Shown here in pieces: positions 1-8,125 of a DNA stretch of 64,000 nt; positions within the stretch are counted from its first letter, which is position 1; every line of letters starts with the position of its first letter. The translations under genes were made by a program, and so were the position numbers. Origin of the DNA: Streptomyces sp. NBC_00285 (lineage in GTDB: Bacteria > Actinomycetota > Actinomycetes > Streptomycetales > Streptomycetaceae). Under the pieces are notes generated by a model. The model was not told the DNA's origin. It saw only the letters and a list, made by a program, of their open reading frames with translations, and ran no database searches. The DNA is taken from assembly GCF_036174265.1 (NCBI RefSeq), contig NZ_CP108055.1, positions 1-64,000 on the forward strand, written 5' to 3'.

Positions 1-1
1 C

Positions 2-67
2 GCCGTCACGAACGTGCGGGGGCAGAGCGTGACGCCGCTCCCCGAGTTCCGAGCGCCGTTGGTCTAA
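2..67 (+). CDS. C-terminal end of a protein running in from the left
   Basis: An open frame enters from the window edge and ends at TAA (65-67), encoding AVTNVRGQSVTPLPEFRAPLV. Codon third positions are mostly G/C, as in the neighbouring genes, and the stop lies just before the promoter module of the next unit. Only 21 residues are visible, so no family can be named. Confidence 0.5.
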   Translation, partial: AVTNVRGQSVTPLPEFRAPLV

Positions 68-74
68 GTGTGCT

Positions 75-115
75 GGTCAGGGGTGGGTTCACTCACCCCT
101 GAAACACACTATTAT
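75..115 (+). promoter_or_regulatory. Repeated sigma70-type promoter with operator-like inverted repeat, copy 1
   Basis: A -35 element TTCACT (88-93), a 16-bp spacer and a -10 element TATTAT (110-115) fit a vegetative promoter. A perfect 9-bp inverted repeat, TCAGGGGTG (77-85) and CACCCCTGA (94-102), brackets the -35 element and so looks like an operator. Three further copies lie at 3758, 6517 and 8050. It drives the gene starting at 185. Confidence 0.8.
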
Positions 116-184
116 TGAAGTTGTTCGGGGGGTGGTGGCTCCACCCCCCGACCCGCAGAGACCAACAGCGAAGGGGATCACCGC

Positions 185-1360
185 ATGACTCAGCAGTACG
201 CCGAGCGCGCTACGAACCTCGCCCCCACGGGGGCCCGTAACGCCGACCTGTCCGACCTGGTCAGCATCCTGGAAGCCGGGGAGCGCCGGAAGCTGGACAT
301 CATCGCCTCCGTGTCCGCGCTGCGGATGCGTGAGGGAAACATCCACGTCGAGGGCGTGGAGTCCCAGATCAGCGCGGCAGGTGTGACGGCCGTCGATGGC
401 ATCTACCGGCCGACCGCCGTTGCCGACGAGGGGGTTTCGGACAAGCTCCGCATCCCGCTCGCCTACCTACGCCGCATGCGCGCGGAGAACGTCCCGCTGC
501 TGGACGAGAACGTCAACGCGTGGATGCGGCAGGAGCCGGAGCGCCGTTTCATGCTCCGCGCGTTCCGGAGCGAGAACGGCCCCGGCATGCCCGGTGAGGG
601 TGTGGCCCGCGCGCTGCTGTCCGACAGCTACAAGCTGATGGACAACCTTGACATGCTGCTGGCCGCCCTGGACGGGGTGGAGAAGTCTGGGCACCCCACC
701 CGGATCACGGGGTGCGACCTCACCGACCGGCGCATGTATGTGCGCGTCGAGTCCGAAGCGGTCGCGATCCAGGCCCGCAACCTGCTGCGCGGCTACCGCT
801 CCCCGTTCGACGGCCGCAGCGGTGACGAACTCCCGATGATCTCCGCAGGGTTCGTCATCACCAACAGCGAGGTTGGTTCGGGGGCGTACACCATCACCCC
901 GCGCGCGGTCATCCAGGTGTGCCGCAACGGTCTGACCCAGACCAAGGACGTCATGCGCGCCGTGCACCTGGGGGGCAAGCAGGACGAGGGCGTTGTGTCC
1001 TGGTCCGGCCAGACCCAGCGCAAGACGCTGGAGCTGATCACGTCCAAGACCGCCGACGCCGTGCGCACGTTCCTGTCACGGGAATACGTCGAGGCCAAGG
1101 TGTACGAGATGGAGGCCGCCGCCGGGAAGACGCTGGACGAGCCGACAAAGACCATCGAGCACGTCACCAAGTCGCTCAGCATCGGCAACGAGGCCAAGGA
1201 CCGGATCCTTTCCCACTTCATCCGGGGTGGGCAGATGACGGCCGGGGGCGTGATGCAGGCTGTCACGTCGACCGCGCAGACCCTCACCGACGCCGACCAG
1301 GCCGCCGCCCTGGAAGCGCTCGCGGTTCCCGCCCTCACGGCCGCCGCCGCGCACGGCTGA
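185..1360 (+). CDS. DUF932 domain protein (plasmid/phage-type)
   Basis: The 391-residue product has DUF932 hallmarks: RIPLAYLRRM near residue 90, LLSDSYKLMDNLDML near 145-160, and AGFVITNSEVGSGAYTI-PRAV near 220-245. DUF932 proteins are common on actinobacterial plasmids and phages and are often called phage/plasmid-like or antirestriction-like; their biochemistry is not settled. It is the first gene behind promoter copy 1 (about 60-nt leader), with a GAAGGGGA ribosome site. A strong hairpin follows, so it is probably transcribed alone. The family call is fairly secure and the role is unknown. Confidence 0.8.
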   Translation: MTQQYAERATNLAPTGARNADLSDLVSILEAGERRKLDIIASVSALRMREGNIHVEGVESQISAAGVTAVDGIYRPTAVADEGVSDKLRIPLAYLRRMRAENVPLLDENVNAWMRQEPERRFMLRAFRSENGPGMPGEGVARALLSDSYKLMDNLDMLLAALDGVEKSGHPTRITGCDLTDRRMYVRVESEAVAIQARNLLRGYRSPFDGRSGDELPMISAGFVITNSEVGSGAYTITPRAVIQVCRNGLTQTKDVMRAVHLGGKQDEGVVSWSGQTQRKTLELITSKTADAVRTFLSREYVEAKVYEMEAAAGKTLDEPTKTIEHVTKSLSIGNEAKDRILSHFIRGGQMTAGGVMQAVTSTAQTLTDADQAAALEALAVPALTAAAAHG

Positions 1361-1368
1361 CAGACCCC

Positions 1369-1411
1369 CGTGCGGGCCGGGCAACTCCCCCAGCCCAGCC
1401 CGGCCCGCACG
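1369..1411 (+). terminator. Strong hairpin terminator
   Basis: Perfect 14-bp arms CGTGCGGGCCGGGC (1369-1382) and their complement (1398-1411) enclose a 15-nt loop just after the DUF932 stop codon. There is no U-tract, as is usual in Streptomyces. Confidence 0.7.
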
Positions 1412-1609
1412 GGTCCGACCGTCCCAGAGCGCGGAGCGCGCGACCCAGCCCCGCAGGGAGCGCGGAGCGCGCCCGCCCCGCCTCTGCCGCGTAGCGGCAG
1501 CGCGACGCGTCGACGGAGCCGCCCGCGCGCCCACAAGAAGCCCGTTGTGCCCAGGGGCGCAGTGCAGCCGGCCTCCGTCGCCCACCGCCCCGCCCCGTGA
1601 GGAGTCCTC

Positions 1610-2098
1610 ATGTCTGCACGCCCGGAGATCACCCACCCCGGAGACGACGCCATCGCGGCCGCCATGAGCCGCACCCTGACCGCCCTTTCCGCCGTGTTCC
1701 AGGCACTCGGAGACGGTGAGCACACGCTGAACCTCGTGGCCGAGCGGACCGACAACGCGTTCGTCACGGGCCGAACTGATCTCTCGATCGGCATGGAGCC
1801 GCTGCGCCTGGCCGTCCTGGACGAAGACGAGTTCTGCGCCCTGCGCATGCTGCTGGTGTTCGCGCTGGAGGGCAGCACGATGCGCAGCGCCGTCCTGATC
1901 GCCACCACGGCCGCAGAGCCCACCCCCCGCGCGTGCGGCTGGTCCGTGCGTGACGGGTGGCTTCACCCCATGGACACGGACGAACTCCAGGCCGCCGTCA
2001 TTCCGTGCCCCGACGTCGCCGCCGTAGAACGTGAGGTCTACCCCGCCCCCGTTCTCATCCAGCTCCCCGACTCCGACGAGGAGGCCCCGCATGCCTGA
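1610..2098 (+). CDS. Hypothetical protein, first of a tandem paralogous pair
   Basis: The 162-residue product has a GAGGAG ribosome site before ATG. It aligns along its length with the next gene: both start with an AxASAM-R-L-ALxA-F-ALG-G block, continue through a LLxFALE-ST-R-AVL-ATTA core, and share CGW-VR-GWLHPMDT-EL near the end. No known family is recognised. The last 8 bp overlap the start of the second paralogue, which implies translational coupling. Confidence 0.8.
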   Translation: MSARPEITHPGDDAIAAAMSRTLTALSAVFQALGDGEHTLNLVAERTDNAFVTGRTDLSIGMEPLRLAVLDEDEFCALRMLLVFALEGSTMRSAVLIATTAAEPTPRACGWSVRDGWLHPMDTDELQAAVIPCPDVAAVEREVYPAPVLIQLPDSDEEAPHA

Positions 2099-2564
2099 AC
2101 CGGAGCTCCCACGGCCCGACAACGCCGCCACGGCGTCCGCCATGGGCCGCGCCCTGCACGCGCTGACCGCGTTGTTCCCGGCCCTCGGAGAGGGAAGCCA
2201 CGAGCTGCACATCAACGCCGAGCGCACGGACGGCACGGAGGTGAGCGCCGACCTGTACGTGACCGTCGAGCCGGGATCGTGTCACGTGGATCACTCCGCC
2301 GAGGAGTACGTGCAGTTCTTCGTACTGCTGACGTTCGCGCTGGAGAACAGCACCGTGCGTGACGCCGTCCTGGTCGCCACGACCGCCGACGCAGGCATAC
2401 GCACGTGCGGGTGGGAGGTACGGGCCGGATGGCTGCACCCCATGGACACAGCCGAACTCCACAAGGCCGCCACGTCCCTCCCCGCAGACGACGCCGCGCC
2501 GCACGTGGTCTGTCACGCCCCCGTCCTGCACCGCCCCCACGGGACCGCCGAGGAGCGCTCATGA
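2091..2564 (+). CDS. Hypothetical protein, second tandem paralogue
   Basis: The 157-residue product starts at ATG 2091, inside the end of the upstream paralogue (ATGCCTGA overlap). An upstream in-frame start would give a low-complexity tail with no counterpart in the paralogue, so 2091 is preferred. It shares FALENSTVRDAVLVATTAD and GWLHPMDTAEL with its neighbour, pointing to a local gene duplication. The stop overlaps the next ATG (ATGA). Function unknown. Confidence 0.8.
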   Translation: MPEPELPRPDNAATASAMGRALHALTALFPALGEGSHELHINAERTDGTEVSADLYVTVEPGSCHVDHSAEEYVQFFVLLTFALENSTVRDAVLVATTADAGIRTCGWEVRAGWLHPMDTAELHKAATSLPADDAAPHVVCHAPVLHRPHGTAEERS

Positions 2565-2767
2565 GCGACAAGCCCGCCGTCACGCCGGACGGCTACTGCA
2601 CCAACACCAAGCCGGTTTCCGGCACGATCGAGCAGGTCAACGGCCATGCGCTCGGCGGGAAGTTCTTCAAGATGCACGGCCGCCGCTACGCGGACTGTCC
2701 CTGTGGCCGCCGCCCCAGCCTGACCGACCGGGGCACCCTCCGCCGACACAAGCCGCCGAAGGAGTAA
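2561..2767 (+). CDS. Small basic protein with CxC motif, hypothetical
   Basis: The 68-residue product is coupled to the previous gene by ATGA. A CPCGRR segment near the C-terminus and many Lys/Arg residues suggest a small nucleic-acid-associated or metal-binding protein, but no family is recognised. A strong hairpin follows at 2781-2816. Confidence 0.75.
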   Translation: MSDKPAVTPDGYCTNTKPVSGTIEQVNGHALGGKFFKMHGRRYADCPCGRRPSLTDRGTLRRHKPPKE

Positions 2768-2780
2768 CCCCCGCAGACGC

Positions 2781-2816
2781 CGTCCACGCCCCTCCCCCGG
2801 TACGGGGGCGTGGACG
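2781..2816 (+). terminator. Hairpin terminator
   Basis: CGTCCACGCCCC (2781-2792) pairs perfectly with GGGGCGTGGACG (2805-2816) around a 12-nt loop, 13 bp after the stop of the three-gene unit. Confidence 0.65.
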
Positions 2817-2937
2817 GCCGCCCCGGCCAGCGCGCCACTGGCCGACTACCGCCCCGCGCCCGCACCCTCCCCTTCGGCGAGTGCGGGGCGGCACGCCCCC
2901 TCAGCCCACCCGGTCGAGTCCCGAGGAGTCGCAGCCC

Positions 2938-3739
2938 ATGACCAGTCCGATCCTGACCATCGACACGCCCGCCGGCCCCGTGCGCGCCACCGCCGGCCCC
3001 CGCCACGCCGACGCCGTCGTGTTCGAGCTGGGCGGAGCGATGCGCGGCAGCGTGCACGTCACCGGCACCACCGACCCTCACCGCTGGGACCAGTTCACCG
3101 CCGTCCGCGCCTGTCTCGGCCCCGTCAACGCCTTCAAGACCACCGCCCCCGACGAGGACCTCCCGCGGCCGCACCGGCTACCACGGCAGCCTGACCCTCT
3201 ACCGCGACAGCACCGGCCGCCCCGGGGTCTCGGTATATCCGCTGCCGTCCGCCGCTGATCACCCGCCATCAGAGAAGACGGAAGCGGTACTCACCGCCGT
3301 CCTGCGCGGCTGCGCCGAGCACGTCGCGCAGCGCGCCGACCTGCCCGCGATCCTGGAGGCCTCACGGCAGCGTGACACCCCCGGCCTGCTGCGCTTCCTC
3401 ACCTGGTCCGCCTCCTGCCACCAGGCCGAAGCCGTCCGCCTGGAGCGCGAGGCCCGTACCGCGCTCCCGGAGCGGAAGGCCGCCGAGGCCGCATGGCGGA
3501 CCGCCGCACGGTGGCTCTCTTTCTCCCCGGACCCGGTCCTGCTGCTGATGCTGGCCGACCGCCCCGACTCACTGACCCAGAAGATCAGGGGGTTGCAGTG
3601 GTGGGCCCCCTACTGCGTCAGCGCGGCCGCCGAGGAGCACGAGCGCGCCCGCCGCGCCCAGGAGGAAGCCGACTCCCTGCGTGCCCAGCAGCGCAGGCGC
3701 CCGCGCGGCCGCCGCCCGGCCCTGGTCGGCACCCCCTGA
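2938..3739 (+). pseudogene. Hypothetical gene interrupted by one frameshift
   Basis: ATG at 2938 follows a CGAGGAG ribosome site. The frame reads MTSPILTIDTPAGPVRATAG... to about 3165 (...TTAPDEDLP). The GC3-rich coding frame then shifts by one and continues as GRTGYHGSLTLYRDSTG...RRPALVGTP to a stop at 3739. Skipping one base near 3165 would give about 266 residues, with an Arg/Glu-rich helical C-terminus. This is a sequencing error, a recent mutation, or less likely a programmed +1 shift. No family is recognised. Confidence 0.65.
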
Positions 3740-3757
3740 CAGACGGAGGAAAGCGCA

Positions 3758-3798
3758 GGTCAGGGGCGGGTTCACACCCACCCTAGAAACACTATTAT
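3758..3798 (+). promoter_or_regulatory. Repeated sigma70-type promoter, copy 2
   Basis: GGTCAGGGGCGGG is followed by TTCACA (3771-3776), a 16-bp spacer and TATTAT (3793-3798). The palindrome seen in copy 1 is only partly kept. It drives the run of genes from 3872 to about 6507. Confidence 0.8.
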
Positions 3799-3871
3799 TA
3801 AAAGTGCGAGAGGGGCGTCACAAGTCCTGCCCCGCCCCCTCTCGCACCCGCCCCGGACTGAAGGAACCGCC

Positions 3872-4114
3872 GTGACCGAGCAGCTCACGTTCGCCGCCAA
3901 CACCGGCTCGTTCGGCCGCCGGGTTCTTGACCGTCAAGATCGCAGCACCTGTTACGGGGTCGTCTGGCACGACCCGAACGGCGTCTGCGCGTGGGTGGCC
4001 GAGTTTCCCGGCAACCGCCCCGGCAGCGGCGGCATCCCCGGCTTCACCAGCCGCACGTGGGCCGCGCGGTTCCTCTACCGCTACTGCAAGCCCGAGCCGT
4101 CCGGCCGCCCCTGA
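3872..4114 (+). CDS. Hypothetical small protein
   Basis: The 80-residue product starts at GTG after a GAAGGAACC ribosome site. It contains YGVVWHDPNGVCAWVAEFPGN and ends in a basic segment with a single Cys. No family is recognised. It is the first gene after promoter copy 2. Confidence 0.7.
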   Translation: MTEQLTFAANTGSFGRRVLDRQDRSTCYGVVWHDPNGVCAWVAEFPGNRPGSGGIPGFTSRTWAARFLYRYCKPEPSGRP

Positions 4115-4188
4115 CCCACCGCCCCTCACCCCTCGCCCACACGCTCAGCCCGTGATCCCGGGGGCGCTTGACCACGAAGGCTCCCGAG

Positions 4189-4524
4189 ATGGCCCTGAGT
4201 ACCGGCCGGCAGTACGCCCGCACCCTCGAAACCGGCGACCGCTACATCACCACCGACCTCGACAACACACGCCACGAGATCACCGTCTTCACCGTCACCG
4301 AGCACCTCGACGACTCCAACTCCGTCCGCCACCAGTACGCCGACCCGGTCGACCACGCGCACTTCACGTACTCGGCCGTCGTGCACGTCACCTACCGGGC
4401 GCCCCGCTGCCCCCACGGCCACGACTGGCGGTGGTGCGAGCGCCTCCCGTGCGTCGACTGCGAGTGGCCCGACGAGATCGACACCGCCTACATGGGCAAC
4501 GCACCCGCCCGTACCGCCGCGTGA
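4189..4524 (+). CDS. Hypothetical protein with CPHGHDW and CxxC motifs
   Basis: ATG 4189 is chosen because GAAGG lies 8 nt upstream; a TTG at 4168 in frame has a poorer site. The 111-residue product has a beta-rich N-terminal half (RTLETGDRYITTDLDNTRHEITVF) and a C-terminal CPHGHDWRWCERLPCVDCEW segment whose Cys/His residues could bind zinc. Function unknown. Confidence 0.7.
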   Translation: MALSTGRQYARTLETGDRYITTDLDNTRHEITVFTVTEHLDDSNSVRHQYADPVDHAHFTYSAVVHVTYRAPRCPHGHDWRWCERLPCVDCEWPDEIDTAYMGNAPARTAA

Positions 4525-4555
4525 CCATCCGACACCGAAGACAGGAGCCCCGATC

Positions 4556-4927
4556 ATGCGTTGGCTGATGAGCCTCGGTGAGCGCACCCGCCCCGATGCG
4601 CCGACCTACGCCGAGGACCCCGCCCCCGACCAGGCGCGCGCCCTGGCCCTGGTCGACGACTTCGCCCACCTCTTCACCGTTCTGCGGGAGTGGCGGCGGG
4701 AGTACGGCGAGGAGCTGACCGCGTGGGCCGTACAGGTCGAGGCCGACAACGTCGAGAACCTCCCCGCGGAACTCATCGAGCAGTGGGAATGGGAGGGCGC
4801 CCCGGTCCGCCTCGACACCGAACGGGGCGGCTACGTGAAGGTGTCCGACTACCGCGAGGTGCCCGAGCGCCCCGGCATCAGCGCCCGCACCACCACCGGC
4901 CTCCCTCTGTGGACCGCCGCACCCTGA
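4556..4927 (+). CDS. Hypothetical acidic protein
   Basis: The 123-residue product has an ACAGGAG ribosome site. It has a helical acidic middle (LVDDFAHLFTVLREWRREYGEELTAWAVQVEADNV) and no Cys cluster, signal peptide or membrane segment. No family is recognised. It is part of the promoter-2 transcription unit. Confidence 0.7.
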   Translation: MRWLMSLGERTRPDAPTYAEDPAPDQARALALVDDFAHLFTVLREWRREYGEELTAWAVQVEADNVENLPAELIEQWEWEGAPVRLDTERGGYVKVSDYREVPERPGISARTTTGLPLWTAAP

Positions 4928-4977
4928 CTCGTCCGGCAGGCCGCTCGCGTCGCTCACCCCCCCTGGAAGGAGAAACC

Positions 4978-5688
4978 GTGTCCGCCGGACGCCACTTCGG
5001 CATGGTCATCAGCCGCTTGCCCCGCTTGACGTACATGGCAACGGTCCTCGCCTCTGCGGACTGCCGGTTCGTGTGCTCGACCTGCTACACCGACTGCTGG
5101 GCCATCCACCGGCTTCACGGCGAGACCGCATGGATGTGCTCGCAGTGCGCCGATCTCAAGGACAACGGTCTGACGCCCGGCCCCCGCAGCTTCCACACCC
5201 AGCCGCCCCGTCCGCTCCGGGTGGGTGAGCAGCTGCGCAGCCCTGAGGGCGTGTGGGAGGTCACCAGCTCCCAGCGCGTATGGACGTGGGGAGGCCGCCC
5301 CCTCCAGCAGCAGGCCTGCGTGTATGTCGTCACCCGCGAGGACGGCCACGAGGAGGAGTGGCGGGGCCACGACATGGCCGACTTCCACCTGATCCCGGCC
5401 GAGTTCGAGCACATCACCCGGTCGCGCCGCAACGAGCTGGGCAGCGCGCTCACGGCCGCCGGCCTTTCCTGGGAGGACAACGGACGCCGGGCCACCCCAC
5501 GGCGTCTGACGTACACCGTCACCGGCCCCCCCGGCCGCCAGTGGTCCATCCGGCCCGTCGCCGGAATCGACTTCGACCCGTGGCAGCCGTCGAATCTGTG
5601 GCGGGCCGTCCGAGCCGCCCCGCCCCACCAGAGCCCCGTCATGTCCGCCCGTGCTCTGGCCGACCACATCCGGGAGAGCCCCACGTGA
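4978..5688 (+). CDS. Hypothetical protein with N-terminal zinc-ribbon-like CxxC pairs
   Basis: GTG 4978 sits 5 nt after AAGGAG. The 236-residue product has CSTCYTDC (about 34-41) and CSQC (about 57-60), a likely zinc-binding knuckle. A beta-rich region follows (VWEVTSSQRVWTWGG, ACVYVVTREDGHEEEWRGHDMADFHLIP). It is translationally coupled to the next gene by GTGA. Function unknown. Confidence 0.7.
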   Translation: MSAGRHFGMVISRLPRLTYMATVLASADCRFVCSTCYTDCWAIHRLHGETAWMCSQCADLKDNGLTPGPRSFHTQPPRPLRVGEQLRSPEGVWEVTSSQRVWTWGGRPLQQQACVYVVTREDGHEEEWRGHDMADFHLIPAEFEHITRSRRNELGSALTAAGLSWEDNGRRATPRRLTYTVTGPPGRQWSIRPVAGIDFDPWQPSNLWRAVRAAPPHQSPVMSARALADHIRESPT

Positions 5689-5885
5689 GCGGCCAGCTGC
5701 GCCCATGGCGCCCGGAGGACTTCGACGACCGGTGCGAGACGTGCGGCGCACCCCCAGGCCAGCTGTGCCACGCATGGTGCGACACCGGATACACCGCCGA
5801 GGACGCCCGCCGCGATGCCGAGATCCACGACCAGGGCACGCGGAACCCCGCCCCGAGCACACCCCCCAGCCATCCGAAGGAGTGA
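5685..5885 (+). CDS. Small zinc-finger protein of actinophage/plasmid type
   Basis: The 66-residue product starts at GTG overlapping the previous stop. CETCGAPPGQLCHAWCDTGY followed by TAEDARRDAEIH matches the short C-x2-C-GAPxGxxC-x3-C finger common in small actinobacterial phage and plasmid proteins, often assumed to bind DNA. The finger call rests on motif spacing only. Confidence 0.7.
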   Translation: MSGQLRPWRPEDFDDRCETCGAPPGQLCHAWCDTGYTAEDARRDAEIHDQGTRNPAPSTPPSHPKE

Positions 5886-5895
5886 ACAGAGCGCC

Positions 5896-6507
5896 ATGAC
5901 ATGCGAGTTGATTACACAGGAGCAGTTCAACGCGTTCGCCGACGAAGTGGCGCGGGAGCTGGGTACGCACTGCCGTACGGCCGAACTCACCAACTACGAC
6001 GGCGGTTTGGGACGGTTCATCGTCGACGGAGACGGCCGCGCCCTGCGCCTGTGCCAGCCCGACGACCGCCACCCTGACCGCTTGAAGATCCACGCCGCAC
6101 TGCCAGACGAGACCAAGATGATCGCACCGTCGATCGGGGTCACAGCCCGCAGCGCCCGCCACGTGGCCCGTGAGATCACCCGGCGGCTGTACCCCCTGCA
6201 CGCCGAGGCCGCACAGCAGGCCGCCGAAATCGCCGCACGGCAGGAGGCAGAGGAGAGCAGCCGCCGCGCCGTCACCGAAGCCGTGGCCGGCGCACTCCCC
6301 GGGGCCCGGATCGACGAGCAGTACCGGCACACCCGGATCATCTGGCAGCACGACACCAGGCCGCCCGGCGAGCACGGCCCCGTCCAGGTCGACAGCGCCA
6401 CCGTGCTGGTCGGCCCCTCCGGTGAGAGGGTGCAGGCCGAAGCGTCCGGGCGCCCCAGCTCCGTGATTGCCATGCTGGCCGCGTTCACCCTGGCGTCACG
6501 GGAGTGA
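5896..6507 (+). CDS. Hypothetical protein
   Basis: The 203-residue product starts at ATG 5896 after a weak AGGAG site. It has an N-terminal mixed alpha/beta half, a long Ala/Glu-rich helix (HAEAAQQAAEIAARQEAEES) and a C-terminal half rich in beta residues. It is the last gene of the promoter-2 unit; promoter copy 3 starts 10 bp after its stop. No family is recognised. Confidence 0.7.
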   Translation: MTCELITQEQFNAFADEVARELGTHCRTAELTNYDGGLGRFIVDGDGRALRLCQPDDRHPDRLKIHAALPDETKMIAPSIGVTARSARHVAREITRRLYPLHAEAAQQAAEIAARQEAEESSRRAVTEAVAGALPGARIDEQYRHTRIIWQHDTRPPGEHGPVQVDSATVLVGPSGERVQAEASGRPSSVIAMLAAFTLASRE

Positions 6508-6516
6508 AAAAGAGCA

Positions 6517-6557
6517 GGTCAGGGGCGGGTTCACACCCTCCTAGCTCACACTATTAC
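6517..6557 (+). promoter_or_regulatory. Repeated sigma70-type promoter, copy 3
   Basis: GGTCAGGGGCGGG precedes TTCACA (6530-6535), a 16-bp spacer and TATTAC (6552-6557). The upstream block is nearly identical to copy 2. It drives the genes at 6643-8042. Confidence 0.8.
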
Positions 6558-6642
6558 TAGTAGTGGGCCGAGGGGGCGCCGTCACCTCCCCCCTCATTCA
6601 CCGGCTGACAGCCCCCTTCCCCCTTCAGTCCCAGGAGTTGCC

Positions 6643-6987
6643 ATGCTTGGAACGCTGCGCCGCGCCCTGCGACCGGCACATCTGCGCATTCCCGCCCGCC
6701 GGTTCGCCGCCGGGATCGCGGAACTGCCGCCCACCGCGCGCGAAGCATTCGGCACCGACGTCACGGCCGGGGAGGCCATCGCCTACAACCGCGTCCGTGT
6801 CGCCACGGCGACCGCAGTCGCTCTCTACCGCAGCGGGCACACGCTGCCGCTGTCCGACGACGACCTGGACGACGCGGTGCTCGCCCTGGACTTCCCCTAC
6901 TCGGCCCCGAGCACGGAGACCCGCGCGTCCATCCGTGCCGCGCTCGCCGTCCTGGACGCCGACTACACCGTCACCGTCACCCGCTGA
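6643..6987 (+). CDS. Hypothetical protein
   Basis: The 114-residue product follows a CAGGAG site. It has a basic N-terminus (MLGTLRRALRPAHLRIPARR) and a helical core with LSDDDLDDAVLALDFPY and RASIRAALAVLDADYTV. There is no transmembrane segment or known motif. It is the first gene of the promoter-3 unit. Confidence 0.7.
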   Translation: MLGTLRRALRPAHLRIPARRFAAGIAELPPTAREAFGTDVTAGEAIAYNRVRVATATAVALYRSGHTLPLSDDDLDDAVLALDFPYSAPSTETRASIRAALAVLDADYTVTVTR

Positions 6988-7048
6988 CCAGCCATCCGCC
7001 CCGTCCGTGGGCCGCCCCGACCAGGGCAGCCCACACGGAAGGAGTCCG

Positions 7049-7288
7049 GTGTTCCTCGTCGTACCCGACCCCGCTCACGGACTCGTTGCCGCTCCGCAGT
7101 CCTCAGACGACCTCACGCCCGCCACCGAACAGTCCCTTGCCGCCCAGGGCTTCGCCTGGAACAACGAAATCGAGGCGTACACCCGTCAGGCCGATCACGA
7201 CCCCGCGGCCGTGGACGGCACCGCCGGCATGCTGCGCGAGCTGGGCCACTACGTCTTCTCCGCCTACAGGCCGCTACCCAGGCGGTGA
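7049..7288 (+). CDS. Hypothetical small protein
   Basis: GTG 7049 follows GAAGGAG by 5 nt. The 79-residue product reads VFLVVPDPAHGLVAAPQ... and contains ATEQSLAAQGFAWNNEIEAY, resembling a short alpha-helical domain. No family is recognised. Confidence 0.65.
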   Translation: MFLVVPDPAHGLVAAPQSSDDLTPATEQSLAAQGFAWNNEIEAYTRQADHDPAAVDGTAGMLRELGHYVFSAYRPLPRR

Positions 7289-7346
7289 CCCCCGCCCGGC
7301 CGGCCGCCCCGCCACCTCCCGCCCCTTGCGCAGAGGGAGCTCCGCC

Positions 7347-8042
7347 ATGCCCCGACGCCGCACCCAGCAGCGGCCCGTCCGGTATGCCGCCGCCGAGCAC
7401 GAGGGACGCCACCAGGTCGTGGACCAGCTCCACGGGTACGCGCTCAGCAGCCACGCCACCCGTGCGGCCGCCGAGGACTCGGCACGCAAGCTGACCGCCA
7501 ACCCGACGGCCGCGATCGAGGCCGTCGAAGAGCTCGACGCCGCCCAGTGGGGCCCGGCCGCCACCGAGCGCCGGATCCTGCGCCGGTACGGGTACGGCTT
7601 CAGCCTGCGCCAGGACGAAATGCTGTCCCTGTGCGGGGAGTTCAGCCATGACCGGCTGGAAACCCTGGTCTCCGGCGGCCATCTGGCCATGGTGTTCAGC
7701 CCGGCCGGTCTGCCGTACTACACCACGCCCGAGCGGTACGCCCATCTGTCGCCCCGCTGGATACACGACGGCGCCGAGTCATTCCCGGCCGGCGACGTCG
7801 CGCGCCTCGAACGCCCCCGCCCCGCACTGGAGTTGCTGCCCGCCCGCACGCGCTACAAGCCGTGCGAGATGCACGGGATCACGCTGTGGCGGTGCCTCAT
7901 CTGCGGGCCGCGTGAGCGCTTCGAGTGCCAGTGGGGCGAGTGCACCGCCAACCGCGTCACGGCCTACTGCGAGCGCTGTGTGCGCATCGATCCCCGGCGC
8001 ACCTTCGCGCTACCGCCCCGCCGAGAGCACGACTGGCCGTAA
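7347..8042 (+). CDS. Hypothetical protein with Cys-rich C-terminus
   Basis: ATG 7347 follows AGAGGGAG. The 231-residue product has a basic N-terminus and a middle region with AIEAVEELDAAQWGPAATER. The last 60 residues have six regularly placed Cys (CEMHGITLWRCLICGP, CQWGECTANRVTAYCERC), suggesting two zinc ribbons. It is the last gene before promoter copy 4. Function unknown. Confidence 0.7.
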   Translation: MPRRRTQQRPVRYAAAEHEGRHQVVDQLHGYALSSHATRAAAEDSARKLTANPTAAIEAVEELDAAQWGPAATERRILRRYGYGFSLRQDEMLSLCGEFSHDRLETLVSGGHLAMVFSPAGLPYYTTPERYAHLSPRWIHDGAESFPAGDVARLERPRPALELLPARTRYKPCEMHGITLWRCLICGPRERFECQWGECTANRVTAYCERCVRIDPRRTFALPPRREHDWP

Positions 8043-8049
8043 AGCATCA

Positions 8050-8089
8050 GGTCGGAGGGGGTTCACTTTCCATCAAGAGACACTATTAT
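8050..8089 (+). promoter_or_regulatory. Repeated sigma70-type promoter, copy 4
   Basis: GGTCGGAGGGGG precedes TTCACT (8062-8067), a 16-bp spacer and TATTAT (8084-8089). It is the most diverged copy upstream of -35 but has identical -35/-10 geometry. It drives 8126 and the gene at 8917. Confidence 0.75.
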
Positions 8090-8125
8090 TTGCATTAAAA
8101 CGCCTGCCCGAGGAGGACTCCCGCG

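Noticed and set aside
793..1923. 376-codon minus-strand frame opposite the DUF932 gene
   Set aside because: Spans two genes antisense, Ser/Arg/Pro-rich, crosses a terminator hairpin.
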